DNA of 64,000 nucleotides, taken from assembly GCA_963781155.1 (NCBI GenBank), contig CAWAEC010000005.1, positions 62,001-126,000 on the forward strand, in the 5' to 3' direction. This document shows, in pieces, positions 44,733-54,557 of this stretch; within the stretch, counting starts at the first letter, position 1; every line of letters begins with the position of its first letter. Position numbers and translations under genes: made by a program. This DNA is from PALSA-693 sp963781155 (GTDB lineage: Bacteria; Actinomycetota; Acidimicrobiia; Acidimicrobiales; Palsa-688). The notes beneath the pieces were generated by a model, which ran no database searches, was not told the origin of the DNA, and saw nothing but the letters and a program-made list of their open reading frames with translations.

Positions 44733-46189
44733 GACCCCGCGACACCGACGTCTCTAACCGGTCATGGCTACGTGGATGTCGCCCCACTTCTGCTCGCCTC
44801 ACGTCCTACAACCCAGTAAGTCACTCGTCGACCGGAGGGTGCCGAAGAAGACCATCGCTCAATCAATATGGACCCAAGTCAGCATTGGGCTGACCCACAC
44901 ACCATGCCCAGCCGCGAAGAGCATCTGATTGGGCCGTTTTCGGTCCCTGATCAGCAGCGTTACACGCTCAACCGTTCAGGGGGAGAGCGGATCGTACTTG
45001 GGCGAGATGGTATTCGGCGTGAAAGTGCATGTCAGGGCCGCGATCGACCATTTCGGTCAGCAGTGAGCAAACCTTCCGCGCCCAAAGGGAGTCGGACGCC
45101 CCCATCTCATCACCGTACGGAGCCAGGTCAAAGCCACCTGGGGCGACGGCTGAGGCGGATACATCCCAGGAGATTGCCGTTCTGCTTGACAGACGCCAGG
45201 GCCACTGTGGAAAACAGGAGCCATTCCCCAAGCGCTCAGCCTGGGCCAGGAGCGCTTGGCCGCCGCTTCGATCACCCCGCTTTCTCGACGATCGTAGAGT
45301 AGACGGCCGAGCAGGGCGGCGCTCGTCATCTGACTCACTGGGAGAGCGATCGCCGCCTTGGCGCATTGCTCCCATCTATCTGACCCCGTGTCGCCCGCCC
45401 GCTCGAAGTGCCGACGGGTCGGCTCTCGCCTGTCGGGGCGGTACCAGGCCAGCACCTGCCCCATACCGCGCGGCGATATCCAAGTGGGGCATCGCCATAA
45501 TGTGCCGGTCAAGGACGCTTAGAACGGACTCCCAAAACATCGCTGCCACCACACTGGCGCCGCGCCCCTATTGACGCTCGGCTCGCCGCCGGTTGCGTGG
45601 CAGCGATTTCACCGGCCACTCTCGGTGACGATATTGCCGCCGGCGGGCCAGGTGTTGTTGACGTCCAGCGGGTAATCCTCCTGGCGGCCCACATGCGTCG
45701 ACGCCCAAAGCCTTCCGATCGCCGAAGGTGGACTGTGGTCTCGGGCTTGCGGCTCAGTGCCGATGGCACTGCTGCCGCTGGAGGGTTTTCTATCGCGAAA
45801 TTCATCGCGATCCCGCCGACGGCCAAGCCCGTCCGCCCATGTCCTCAAACGCCTTCTACCAGCACTTTGTGTTCACAGAAGTTCACTGAGGTACGCTGAG
45901 GTATCTTAATCTTCGCCCTTTCAAGGCCGCTTCCAGGAGCTGGAACCGTCACCTATCGTGCAAGAGCTACCTGGCGAGTCGATGCTGCGACGACGGCTGA
46001 AGCTTTCTGTCAGTCAGTTTTATACTGTTCGTTTATTCGCATGGCTAGGCGTCGTGCGCGATCCGTGCGCGAAGCATCGGAGCAATAGGGTCAAAAGCGG
46101 GTTCCACCGGTCAATGACAAGTGGCCTCTAGCAGGACTTTCGTGAATCGTGCCTGCTCTCATATTCGACCCGATCGGCATGGCATGCAA
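44733..46189. other. Long region without a supported gene
   Basis: About 1.45 kb. Some minus-strand stretches look protein-like (LPVSQMTSAALLGRLLYDRRESGVIEAAAKRSWP near 45300; APYGDEMGASDSLWARKVCSLLTEMVDRGPDMHFHAEYHLAQV near 45020) but lie in different frames, so a decayed gene is possible. No family is recognised. GC content drops near 45890-46060 (ttttatactgttcgtttattc), fitting a mobile-element end. Confidence 0.35.
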
Positions 46190-46222
46190 GAGGTTCGTGG
46201 GTTCGATTCCCATCGCCTCCAC
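46190..46222 (+). other. 3' end of a tRNA or tmRNA gene (probable integration site remnant)
   Basis: gtggg-ttcgatt-cccat forms a perfect T-arm, followed by cgcctcca, a 3' acceptor strand. The matching 5' acceptor strand (ggaggcg), D-arm and anticodon arm are not found in the preceding 100 bases, nor a tmRNA body in the preceding 350. A 3' fragment with its own terminator is what is left on one side when an element integrates into such a gene. Confidence 0.5.
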
Positions 46223-46230
46223 TTAAAGTC

Positions 46231-46266
46231 CTGGTCAGAAGGTATTTCTGACCGGGATTTCTTTGT
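46231..46266 (+). terminator. Intrinsic terminator after the tRNA/tmRNA 3' end
   Basis: ggtcagaa (46233-46240) pairs with ttctgacc (46246-46253), followed by gggatttcttt. A short loop and a T-rich tail 10 bases after the RNA 3' end fit a native terminator. Confidence 0.65.
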
Positions 46267-46782
46267 ATATCCACCCGACGTAGCCACTTTCAGTGTAGCC
46301 GTCGGTCCCGTTGGCTACGTCCGCGCTCAGCACGGGGAGGTGGTGGCGTTGGCACCGCGGGCAACGGTCAGGTCGAACGAAGCCAAGCAGCGCTGGATGG
46401 CGTGGGTGCGCTTCCCGAAGGGCTCGCGGCGCATGAAACGATCGGGCGGTGGACTCGGCCGCGGTCAGGCGGAGAACCGCCGCATGGCTAGTCTGCTCTC
46501 CACAATCAAGCCGAGGGACGCTTCTGTGCCATACAGACCGCCTTCGAGGGTGGCGTCATCGGGATGGGGCCCTACCTTTTGCGGTCTGAAGCTGAACGGC
46601 TCAGGGAGCCTCCTGAGCTGAGCCCGGACCTGATTGGGGTCGAGGCGTTCCTTGACCATTTGCACGCCAACGAACGTGGGCGGGAGCGTCGTCGAGTGTG
46701 CGGAGGACGCCCCGTCCAAGCTCGGGCGTGACGGCAGGCGGAGGTTACCGCCACGCCGTGGCGGTAGCGCCGCAAGCCTCTG
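46267..46782. other. No recognisable gene
   Basis: 516 bases between the terminator and the alcohol dehydrogenase gene. A minus-strand piece (FRPQKVGPHPDDATLEGGLYGTEASLG) looks protein-like but has no recognised family. Confidence 0.3.
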
Positions 46783-47931
46783 CTAGCGCGAGCCGTTCGG
46801 GTGCAGGACGACCTTGGTCCAGCCCTCGTCCCGGGCGTCGAAGTGCTTGTAAGCCTGCGGTGCCTGGTCCAGCGGCAGCTGGTGGCTGACGATGAACGAC
46901 GGCTCGGCCTTGCCGGCGGCGATGAGGTCGCGCAGCTGCCGGTTGTACTTCTTGACCGGCGCCTGGCCGCTGCCGATGTGCTGGCCCTTGAACCAGTACA
47001 TCCCGTAGTCGAAGGCGACCTGGCCGTTCTTGGCTAGCTGGTCGGGGCCGCCGGGGTCCTGCGGCACGAAGACGCCGATCGAGCCGATCCGGCCGGTGAA
47101 CCGCACCGACTTCACCAGCTGTTCAGGGTGTCGTTCGGGTGCTCGTTCCCCTCGGGGTCGTGCGCCTGGTAGCCCACGCACTCGCAGCCGTTGTCCGCGC
47201 CCAGACCCATCGTCTCCGCGACCACAGCCTCGACCGGGTCGACCTTCGAGTCGTCGATCGGGATCGCGCCGATCGACTCGGCCAGCCGCAGCCGGTCGGG
47301 GTGCCGGTCGACGACCATCACCTTGCTCGCGCCGGATGGTCGCCGACAGTGCGGCCATCAGCCCTACCGGGCCGCTCCCGTAGATAACGGTCTGGTCGCC
47401 GGGGGAGACACCGGCTAGCTCGGTGGCGTGGTAGCCGGTCGGCCAGATGTCGGCCAGCATCACGTAGTCGGCCGACTTCTCGTCGGCGTCCTCCCCTAGT
47501 CGCAGGCAGTTGAAGTCGTCCCATGGCACGCGCAGTAACTCCGCCTGGCCGCCCGCCCACGGCCCCATGTCGGCAAAGCCGTAGGCGGCCCCGGCCCACT
47601 CCTTGACCGGCTGCGCGGTCAGGCAGTAGTTCGTGAGCCCGCGCTCGCAGTTCTTGCAGTGCCCACAGGCGACGTTGAACGGCAGGACGACGCGGTCGCC
47701 GACCTGCACCTTGTCGACGCCGTCGCCGACCTCGATGACCTCGCCCATGTTCTCGTGACCGAACCAGCGGCCGGTCTCGAAGTCGGTCCGGCCCTCGTAC
47801 ATGTGCAGATCCGACCCGCAGATATTGGTTGCGGTGATCCGCACCAGGACATCGGTGGGCCGCTCGATCTTGGCGTCCGGCACGTCCTTGATGCTCACCT
47901 GGCGCGGTCCGTCGTACACGACAGCTTTCAC
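46783..47931 (-). CDS. Zinc-dependent alcohol/formaldehyde dehydrogenase, two frame breaks
   Basis: GTG 47931 with AGGAGG 5 bases upstream. Reads MKAVVYDGPRQVSIKDV, NICGSDLHMYEGRT (catalytic zinc Cys), GHENMGEV, structural-zinc cysteines CGHCKNCERGLTNYC, and GPVGLMAALSATIR. A break near 47336 shifts to VMVVDRHPDRLRLAESIGA...GCECVGYQAHDPEG, and another near 47116 (AACAGCTGG where AACCAG is expected) returns to LVKSVRFTGRIG. Corrected length is about 385 residues, typical of glutathione-independent formaldehyde dehydrogenase relatives. Both breaks look like missing C or G bases. Confidence 0.8.
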   Translation of the reverse strand: MKAVVYDGPRQVSIKDVPDAKIERPTDVLVRITATNICGSDLHMYEGRTDFETGRWFGHENMGEVIEVGDGVDKVQVGDRVVLPFNVACGHCKNCERGLTNYCLTAQPVKEWAGAAYGFADMGPWAGGQAELLRVPWDDFNCLRLGEDADEKSADYVMLADIWPTGYHATELAGVSPGDQTVIYGSGPVGLMAALSATIRREQGDGRRPAPRPAAAGRVDRRDPDRRLEGRPGRGCGRGDDGSGRGQRLRVRGLPGARPRGERAPERHPEQLVKSVRFTGRIGSIGVFVPQDPGGPDQLAKNGQVAFDYGMYWFKGQHIGSGQAPVKKYNRQLRDLIAAGKAEPSFIVSHQLPLDQAPQAYKHFDARDEGWTKVVLHPNGSR

Positions 47932-48805
47932 GGTGACCTCCTGAATCTTCGACTGAGCGAGGATGATGCACACGGGTGACTCGGTGGCCACCGGAGCGAC
48001 GCGATACACGCGGCGCGTCTACTACCCAAGGCTCGCCACACGACAACATTTTTTGCCCGATACGCCAGGCCGAACCTGGATGCCATCTAGTGCCCCTCAC
48101 CGGAGCGTGCTGCTCGGGCACTCCTCGTCCTGTGCCCGAGCCGGACCCCCGGCATGACTATTGGGCCGCTCGGGGTGGAGCTACCCGACGTTTGAGGGAC
48201 CTCGACCCCCCGATGGCGGACTGGCAACCGGTCGCCTCTTAGCTGTCCTCGGCTTCCCGGCGATCTGTCGTTCGGCAGCGTCAGAGCGTTCGAGGAGACT
48301 CAGCCAAATGTGAGGAGGGCGACCGTGCAAGGCTCCGTACTCGGACACCGGTCCGCCAACCCACACAGGATCCGCCGCAAGGTCTTGCCTCTGCCGTCCA
48401 TCCTGGCGATCTCGCTGTTTGATCTGAGGCTTCTTCAAAAGAGGACGTGGGGCTCGCGCGCTGCGCGGAACTGGCTGTAGAGGGCGACGTGCGAGGATGC
48501 GGTAACGCAGGGAGATGGCGTGGCCACTTGATTGTCGTTGGATGCTGCAGCCAACCTTGCTCGCCCTGAACGTGGGCTGTCGGGGGATGGCGAAGGCGAC
48601 GCTCCAGTTTCCTGGGCTGGCGGGAAGAGTCGCACAGCGTCGCCCGGCGGGCGTGCAAGCCAGAAACACAGTCACTGCCGGCCGGGGCGGCGTTTCGGCG
48701 CCCTGGCGGCCGGGTAGGGAAAACCATGGCCGGCCCGACCAGGTCCGTGTCGACGGCGGGGACGGCGGTCTGGCCTATGCATCCAGGAGAAGCGAAGGAG
48801 CAGTC
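47932..48805. other. No recognisable gene; one perfect hairpin
   Basis: 874 bases between divergent genes. It contains a perfect inverted repeat at 48112-48141 (gctcgggcac, 10-base loop, gtgcccgagc) without a T run, which may be a terminator or a protein site. No supported frame. Confidence 0.4.
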
Positions 48806-49393
48806 ATGGCTGGAGAACTACAGGGACGGAAGGTTGCGATCCTCGCCGCGGACGGGGTGGAGCGCGTCGAGTTGGAGCAGCCCCGCCAGGCGATCGAGGG
48901 CGCCGGGGGGACGGTGACGCTGCTGTCCATCCATGACGGTGAGATAGCCGCCCGCAACAACGACCTGGAGGATGCCGGCACCTTTCGGGTTGACGCCGAG
49001 GTGTCAAACGCTGACATCGGTGACTTCGATGCCCTGCTGCTGCCCGGCGGGACCGTGAACCCGGACAAGCTGCGCATGGATGACCGAGCGGTCGGTTTCG
49101 TCCGGGACTTCTACCAGAGTGGCAAGCCGATCGCCACCATCTGTCATGGCCCATGGACGCTGGCCGAGGCTGATGTGATCGACGGTCTGCGGATCACTTC
49201 GTTCCCGAGCATCCGCACCGATTTGAGCCGGGCCGGGGGCAAGGTGGTGGATGAAGAGGTCGTGGTAGACCGCGGCGTCATCTCAAGCCGCTCCCCCCAG
49301 GACTTGAAGGCGTTCTGCGCCAAGATTGTCGAGGAGTTCGCCTCGGGCGGCACTTCCGAGCGCTCGGTGCTCTCGGCCGGAGCGAAGAACTGA
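48806..49393 (+). CDS. PfpI/DJ-1 family type 1 glutamine amidotransferase-like protein
   Basis: 195 residues from ATG 48806 with a GAAGGAG site. Reads VAILAADGVERVELEQPRQAIEGAGG, ALLLPGGTVNPDKLRMDD and the nucleophile elbow ATICHGPWTLAEA, with C113 followed by H114. Members act as deglycases, chaperones or proteases in stress responses. The frame is intact, unlike most neighbours. Transcribed alone. Confidence 0.88.
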   Translation: MAGELQGRKVAILAADGVERVELEQPRQAIEGAGGTVTLLSIHDGEIAARNNDLEDAGTFRVDAEVSNADIGDFDALLLPGGTVNPDKLRMDDRAVGFVRDFYQSGKPIATICHGPWTLAEADVIDGLRITSFPSIRTDLSRAGGKVVDEEVVVDRGVISSRSPQDLKAFCAKIVEEFASGGTSERSVLSAGAKN

Positions 49394-49571
49394 CCGATCA
49401 TCGGGATAGGCGTCTCGCCCCCGCAGGTGACGGGGCGCCCGCCGCCTGCGACTGCCGTGGCGCTATCTCGACCAAACCCGGCGCGGTAGCGGACGTCGGC
49501 GGTCTGCCGGCCAGATGGCCGCCGTGCCCCGGCCCCGCCTGGCGGCGCGGGCACTGCGCTCCTTCATCACA

Positions 49572-50437
49572 TCAAGGGACTGGTACGAGCGCCTCGGCAG
49601 TCACCTCACCGAGTTCGCCTGGCTGCGGGTCGAGTGCCCAGTCGAGCGCGAAGTCGGCGACCGCTTCCCATCCGTCCTCACCGCAGGTGTAGTGATCCCG
49701 TCCCGGGAAGACCTTGTGGGCTGCAATCACGGTCGAGTGCTTGGCGTTCCTTTTGTAGTTCTCCCGCTGCACAGCCACCGGCAAGATGTGGTCGCTCCCG
49801 CCCGAAACAAAGAGCAGGGGTGCCCGGTCGTCGTCGGAGAAGTCATACGTCGTGGCAGCACGGTGATCGAAATTGGCGAAACCACCCTGAAACAGGATTC
49901 GCCCTGGGGTGGGCGCGGCGTACCGGTCGTAGGCGGCCTGGGACTCTTCTTCGGTGAGGGTGTTGGTGGACGAGTAGTGAAACTCTTTGGGGGTGAGAGA
50001 GACACCCTTGTGCCGGTTGGCCGGATTCTTGAGGACAGGAAACGTCGACTTGATCTCTGAGAAGGGCATCGCTTTGACGCCCTTCACGCCGGCGCCGTCG
50101 AGCGACACACCGGCAGACCCGAAACCGGCTCCCACCAAGAGTTGCGCGAAGGTCCCCCAAAGGAGTGGCCCATGATGATGGGCGGCGTGGGCAGAGCACT
50201 CACGATCTCGGTGAGGTGATCCATGACTTCGCGGATACCGACATGATCGAGGCCGGAGGGATCGTCGCGCAGGGCAGTCACACCAGCGGTTCCCGGCTCG
50301 ATGCCTGGGTAGCCTGGGGTCAGGACGGTGAAGCCCCGGGCCTCGTAGCGGGCACCCCAGTGTTCCCACGCTAAGGGGGTCATCCACAGCCCATGGATCA
50401 GGACGATGGTGTCCGTCGAACTATCTGTTTTCGTCAT
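49572..50437 (-). CDS. Alpha/beta hydrolase, one frame break
   Basis: ATG 50437. Reads MTKTDSSTDTIVLIHGLWMTPLAWEHW and the nucleophile elbow MGHSFGG, then loses frame near 50155, where TTTGGGGGACC has one G too few. Corrected, it continues TFAQLLVGAGFGSAGVSLDGAGVKG, LLFVSGGSDHILP (acid Asp) and FPGRDHYTCGEDGW (catalytic His) to the stop at 49572. About 288 residues and complete in motifs, so the gene is likely intact in the organism. Substrate unknown. Confidence 0.78.
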
Positions 50438-50606
50438 TTTTGGCCTTTCGTTTTAGGGGGATGTGCTGCGCTAACGAGATCCGCACACATGGTCGATTGG
50501 GCCGGCGGGGATTAAAGTCAATATCTCGCAGTCGGGCGACAAGGCCCCGGGGCCGACCCGACGATCTTGCGCTTGTCAGGGCGTGATCTGGTTGATCTCT
50601 TTTGCT

Positions 50607-50824
50607 CTACGGAGACTGGAGGAAGGCCAGCAGATCCGCGTTGATGGTCTTCGCTTCGGTGGTTGGCATGCCGTGTGGGAATCCCGGGTAGCTCTTGAGC
50701 GTCCCGTTCTTCACAAGTTTGGCGGAGAGTGGTCCAGAATCTGCATAGGGGACGATCTGGTCATCCTCTCCGTGCATTACGAGGACGGGAACCCCGCGAC
50801 TGTCGCTGGCATCCCCCGGAGGTC
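50607..50824 (-). pseudogene. C-terminal fragment of a chloroperoxidase-like alpha/beta hydrolase
   Basis: Minus strand reads GVPVLVMHGEDDQIVPYADSG, LVKNGTLKSYPGFPHGMPTTEA and INADLLAFLQS, then a stop at 50607. It holds the acid Asp and catalytic His of non-haem haloperoxidases, but the first 200 residues are gone. The adjoining hemerythrin-like gene starts about 100 bases away on the other strand. Confidence 0.65.
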
Positions 50825-50923
50825 AGCGCGTCGATTGAAGTTCTCTGCGTCAGGTGCGGTGATGGCCTCGGTCCCGCTCTGTCGGAACTACCCGCTGAAG
50901 GCCCAGTGGTGAAGCGCCCCGTC

Positions 50924-51475
50924 ATGGCTGACAGCCGGGACATGTTCGTGATCCACCAGATGTTCCGGCGAGAGTTCAGCGCCCTTCCCAGTTTGGTCAG
51001 CGGAGTCCCTGCGGGAGCCGGTGCCCGGGTGGCGGTCGTCGCGGATCACATCAAGTGGATGGTGACGTTCCTTCACACACACCACGAGGGCGAGGACTTG
51101 CTGGTCTGGCCCAAACTGCTCGAACGTGGCCCCGTTGAGATCGACCCGCTGGTGCATACGATGCAAGCACAGCATGCCGGCCTTGCCGTCGCGCTGGACG
51201 ACCTCGGGGCTAAGGCAGGCGAATGGCGTAATACCTGTGCCGTGCAGGAGCGTGGCGCCGTGGCCCGCGGTGTCCGCCAAGGATTGCAGCACGCCGCGCT
51301 CGGCATCTTTGACCAGTGCCATCGGCTCAGCTGGGAAGCGCAGCATCCCGAAGATGAACGCCACCCCACCGTCCACGACCGCGTCGAGGACTGCTCGGGC
51401 CCGGTCCCGTGCACATGCAGGGTGACAACGAGGATGGCCGACGTGCAGCCTGGTTGGCGAACAGCACGCCTTTAG
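50924..51475 (+). CDS. Hemerythrin-like HHE domain protein, C-terminus altered
   Basis: Reads DMFVIHQMFRREFSALPSLV, HIKWMVTFLHTHHEGEDLLVWPKLLERG and HTMQAQHAGLAVALDDLGA, with the His/Glu pattern of a diiron HHE domain. After about residue 105 the sequence departs from the family and runs over the remnant of an antiparallel FUSC gene, so the last helix is probably lost or rearranged. Family known for O2, NO or iron handling. Confidence 0.55.
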   Translation: MADSRDMFVIHQMFRREFSALPSLVSGVPAGAGARVAVVADHIKWMVTFLHTHHEGEDLLVWPKLLERGPVEIDPLVHTMQAQHAGLAVALDDLGAKAGEWRNTCAVQERGAVARGVRQGLQHAALGIFDQCHRLSWEAQHPEDERHPTVHDRVEDCSGPVPCTCRVTTRMADVQPGWRTARL

Positions 51476-51833
51476 CGAAGAATCCCACTCCGCTCATCAT
51501 CGCCACGAGCAATGTCACCAGCACGATCACGCCCATTGCGGCCGTCGAGGTGCCAATGACCGCGCTGAGACCGTCTGCCACTCCGATACCGAGAAGCACG
51601 CTGCCAAGGAGTTGCGCAGTCCGCGGGCCACGCCCGACCGGAGTCGTGGTCAAGGTGATAGCAGCCGCGATCGGCGGGAAGAAGGGCGGTTGGTGGCTGA
51701 GCACGCTATGAGCGATGAACCAGGCGACCGCCGCGGCCACAGCGGCAAGGACAGCAACGACCCCGACGCTCGCACTCGGGCCAGGCTCCCTACGAGGTCT
51801 CGCTGGACTCGGCCGGGCACGGTTGAGGGCCAC
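51420..51833 (-). pseudogene. FUSC-family (aromatic acid exporter-like) protein, N-terminal remnant
   Basis: Minus strand reads SVGVVAVLAAVAAAVAWFIAH, QPPFFPPIAAAITLTTTPVGRGPRTAQLLGSVLLGIGVADGLS and VLVTLLVAMMSGVGFFAKGVLFANQAA. These are the first helices of a FUSC protein, including the PFFAPIAAxIT-type motif. It stops making sense where it meets the hemerythrin-like gene, so only about 130 residues remain of some 350 or more. Confidence 0.6.
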
Positions 51834-51963
51834 AATGGTAAGAATGCGTTGTGTGCCGACTTTCAAGCCGGCGGGAGTTCGCCTGGCGTCGTTCTGGCGC
51901 CACACCCTTGATGAGTCCACGCCGTCGGATTCGTGATGAGGCCGTCCGAAAAGGAGGATCACA

Positions 51964-53733
51964 ATGGGCATGCGCGTTGCTGACGCGTTAGTGGAGACAG
52001 CGGTCAGGGCCGGAGTGGAACGGGTCTACGGAGTGATCGGGGACAGCCTCAACCCCGTAGGTGACGCGATACGCCGAAATGGCAAGCTGCGGTGGATCCA
52101 CGTCCGCCACGAAGAGGTCGGAGCCTTCGCCGCCGGAGCCGAGGCCCAACTCACCGGTAAGGCCACGATGTGCGCCGGCTCGGCCGGGCCCGGCCACCTG
52201 CACCTGCTCAATGGGCTGTACGACGCCAACCGGACCCGGGCACCAGTGTTCGCCCTCGCCTCGACCATCGCCAGCGCCGAGGTGGGGGGTTCGTACTTCC
52301 AAGAATCCGATCCCGACACCGTGTTCGCCAGCTGCAGCGTCTATAACGCCACCTGCTCCAAACGCGACCAGGCTCCCCGGATCTTCGAAATGGCCTTCCA
52401 GCACGCCATCGCCCGTCAGGGCGTGGCCGTGGTGGCGCTGTCGGGTGACACGGCGGAGGAGGACACGGGCCTGCGGGCCTTAGCCCCCCACCGTTTCGCC
52501 TTGGAGCCATCGGTCTACGTGCCTTCCGACGGCGACCTCGACGCGGTGGCCGAGCTGATCGACGCGCACAAGAAGATCACCCTCTACTGCGGCGCCGGGG
52601 TCCGCGAGGCCCACGCCGAGGTGGTGGCGCTGGCCGGACGACTCAAGGCCCCGGTCGGCTACACCCTGCGGGGCAAGCAGTGGATCGAGCACGACAACCC
52701 CTACGCCGTGGGCCTGACCGGGTTGATCGGTTTCGGCGGGTGCACCAAGGCGCTGGAGGACGCCGACCTGCTGCTGCTGGTCGGGACCGATTTCCCTTAC
52801 CGCCAGTTCATCCCCGAGAACAAGACCGTCGTCCAGATCGACGCCCGTCCCGAGCACCTCGGGCGGCGGACCAGGCTGGACTACGGCGTGGCCGGCGACG
52901 CCGCCCTGACGTTGCGCGGGTTGATCGGGCGGGTCGGCGAGAAGAGCGACGACTCGCACCTGCGGTCGGCCCAGAGGCTGCATGAGGAAGCCCGGCGCAA
53001 GCTTGACATCTACGTCCGCCACACCGGCGGGCAGTCACCGGTGCACCCAGAGTTCGTGGCCGCCACCCTCGACGGGCTGGCCGCTGAAGACGCCATCTTC
53101 GTCTCCGACACCGGGATGGCCACTGTTTGGGGCTGCCGTTACCTGCACATGACCGCCGGACGCCGGCTCATCGGGTCGTTCAACCACGGGTCCATGGCCA
53201 ATGCCATGCCCCAGGCGATCGGCGCCCAGCTGGCCTACCCGGGCCGACAGGTCGTCGCCCTGTGCGGCGACGGGGGACTGACGATGCTGCTCGGAGACCT
53301 GAGCACCATCACCACCTACGACCTGCCGATCAAGTTGATCGTGTTCGACAACGGGCTGCTCGACATGGTGCATTGGGAGATGCTGGCCGAGGGGGTCGAG
53401 CCCTACGAGACCGATCTCAAGAACCCGGACTTCGCCAAGCTCGCCGAGGCCTATGGGATCCTGGGCATCGGGGTGGACCGCCACGATGACGTCCCCGGGG
53501 CGCTCACCCGGGCCTTCGCCCATCCCGGTCCGGCCCTGGTGTCGATCCGCACCGCGGGGCTGGCGGCCGGGCTGCCGCAGTATCCGAGCTGGGAACAGGA
53601 CAAGGGCTTCGTCAAGGCGGCCGCCAAGCTCGTCTGGCACGGTCACGCCGACGAGGTCGTCGATCTGGCGAAGGAGAGCATCCGGGACATCGGCCAGCTC
53701 CCCGGCGTGCCCGCACCCCGAAAGCGCTCATGA
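51964..53733 (+). CDS. poxB: Pyruvate oxidase / pyruvate:quinone dehydrogenase (PoxB-like)
   Basis: 589 residues from ATG 51964, with a strong AAAGGAGG site. Three-domain thiamin-diphosphate enzyme: the N-terminal domain has the cofactor-activating Glu in WIHVRHEEVGAFAAGAEAQL. The middle FAD-type domain has CGAGVREAHAEVVALAGRL and LLVGTDFPYRQFIP. The C-terminal domain has CGDGGLTMLLGDLSTITTYDLPIKLIVFDN. PoxB decarboxylates pyruvate to acetate and CO2 at the membrane, passing electrons to quinone; a C-terminal amphipathic tail is present. The frame is intact. It stands alone between decayed genes. Confidence 0.88.
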   Translation: MGMRVADALVETAVRAGVERVYGVIGDSLNPVGDAIRRNGKLRWIHVRHEEVGAFAAGAEAQLTGKATMCAGSAGPGHLHLLNGLYDANRTRAPVFALASTIASAEVGGSYFQESDPDTVFASCSVYNATCSKRDQAPRIFEMAFQHAIARQGVAVVALSGDTAEEDTGLRALAPHRFALEPSVYVPSDGDLDAVAELIDAHKKITLYCGAGVREAHAEVVALAGRLKAPVGYTLRGKQWIEHDNPYAVGLTGLIGFGGCTKALEDADLLLLVGTDFPYRQFIPENKTVVQIDARPEHLGRRTRLDYGVAGDAALTLRGLIGRVGEKSDDSHLRSAQRLHEEARRKLDIYVRHTGGQSPVHPEFVAATLDGLAAEDAIFVSDTGMATVWGCRYLHMTAGRRLIGSFNHGSMANAMPQAIGAQLAYPGRQVVALCGDGGLTMLLGDLSTITTYDLPIKLIVFDNGLLDMVHWEMLAEGVEPYETDLKNPDFAKLAEAYGILGIGVDRHDDVPGALTRAFAHPGPALVSIRTAGLAAGLPQYPSWEQDKGFVKAAAKLVWHGHADEVVDLAKESIRDIGQLPGVPAPRKRS

Positions 53734-53890
53734 TGTCCGCCGTCGCTGATCGAGCGTCAGCCTTCCCGAGTGATCAGGGGGCGGTGAGCCGAGAAGCGAC
53801 CCTCATGCGAGCATTCGCGGCCCGGAGCGGGCCTGATGTCAAGCCCTTCGGCTACTGATTGACGTATCGCCGCCGCGGGCTCGCCCGAGA

Positions 53891-54422
53891 TCAGACCTTG
53901 AAGGTCGGGCGAATCACTGCGCGGGCGAGTATGTGGAAGGTGAGATTGAAGCCGACGACCGCTGGCGAGGAATCCTCGGTGACTTCTAGCCTCTCGACTT
54001 CGGAGGCATGCACCACGAAGAGGTACCGATGGGCTCGGTCGCCGGCGGGTGGCGCGGCCCCGCCATATGTGTGCTGGCCGTAGTCGTTCCGGACGTGGAA
54101 CGCTCCCTGCGGCAGTCCGCTGCCACCGCCTACGCCCTGCGACAACTCTTTTACGTTCGGCGGCAGGCCGACGAGGACCCAGTGCCAGAAGCCGCTGCCG
54201 GTGGGAGCGTCGGGATCGTAGGTGGTGACCACGAGCTCTTGGTCTGCGCCGGGAAGCCCGACCAGTGCAGCTCCGGTGAGATGTTCTTACCCCCGATGCT
54301 CGGGTGGGCGAACTTGGGATCCATAGGCTGGCCGTCCTCGACATCGCTGCTCGCGAGCGTGAACGCGCTGACCTTCGGCAGAACTCGTACGGGTCCGGCG
54401 GGATGGGACGGTCAAGCCACAT
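53891..54422 (-). CDS. YbhB/YbcL-type PEBP protein, two frame breaks
   Basis: ATG 54422. Reads MWLDRPIPPDPYEF. With one C restored (TTCTGCC to TTCCTGCC) it continues LPKVSAFTLASSDVEDGQPMDPKFAH and NISPELHWSGFPAQTKS. With a second C restored it continues VVTTYDPDAPTGSGFWHWVLVG and APPAGDRAHRYLFVVHA to FKV. All PEBP landmarks are then in order over about 177 residues. Two identical-type losses within 200 bases suggest sequence error more than decay. Confidence 0.75.
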
Positions 54423-54557
54423 GAACGGACCTCCGGTGGAAATGTCTCGTGTTCGCCTGGGCGGTGCGCCCGGCATCCCATTTGCAGGGACCGCACGTAT
54501 GTATCACAAGACGTGGGCCGCGCCGCGCGGGTAGGCTCACCGCCTCTAGTTTTAGGA

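Noticed and set aside
45900..46190. Complete tmRNA gene ending at 46222
   Set aside because: No 5' strand pairing with cgcctcca and no tag-like short frame was found in the preceding 350 bases; only the 3' end is supported.
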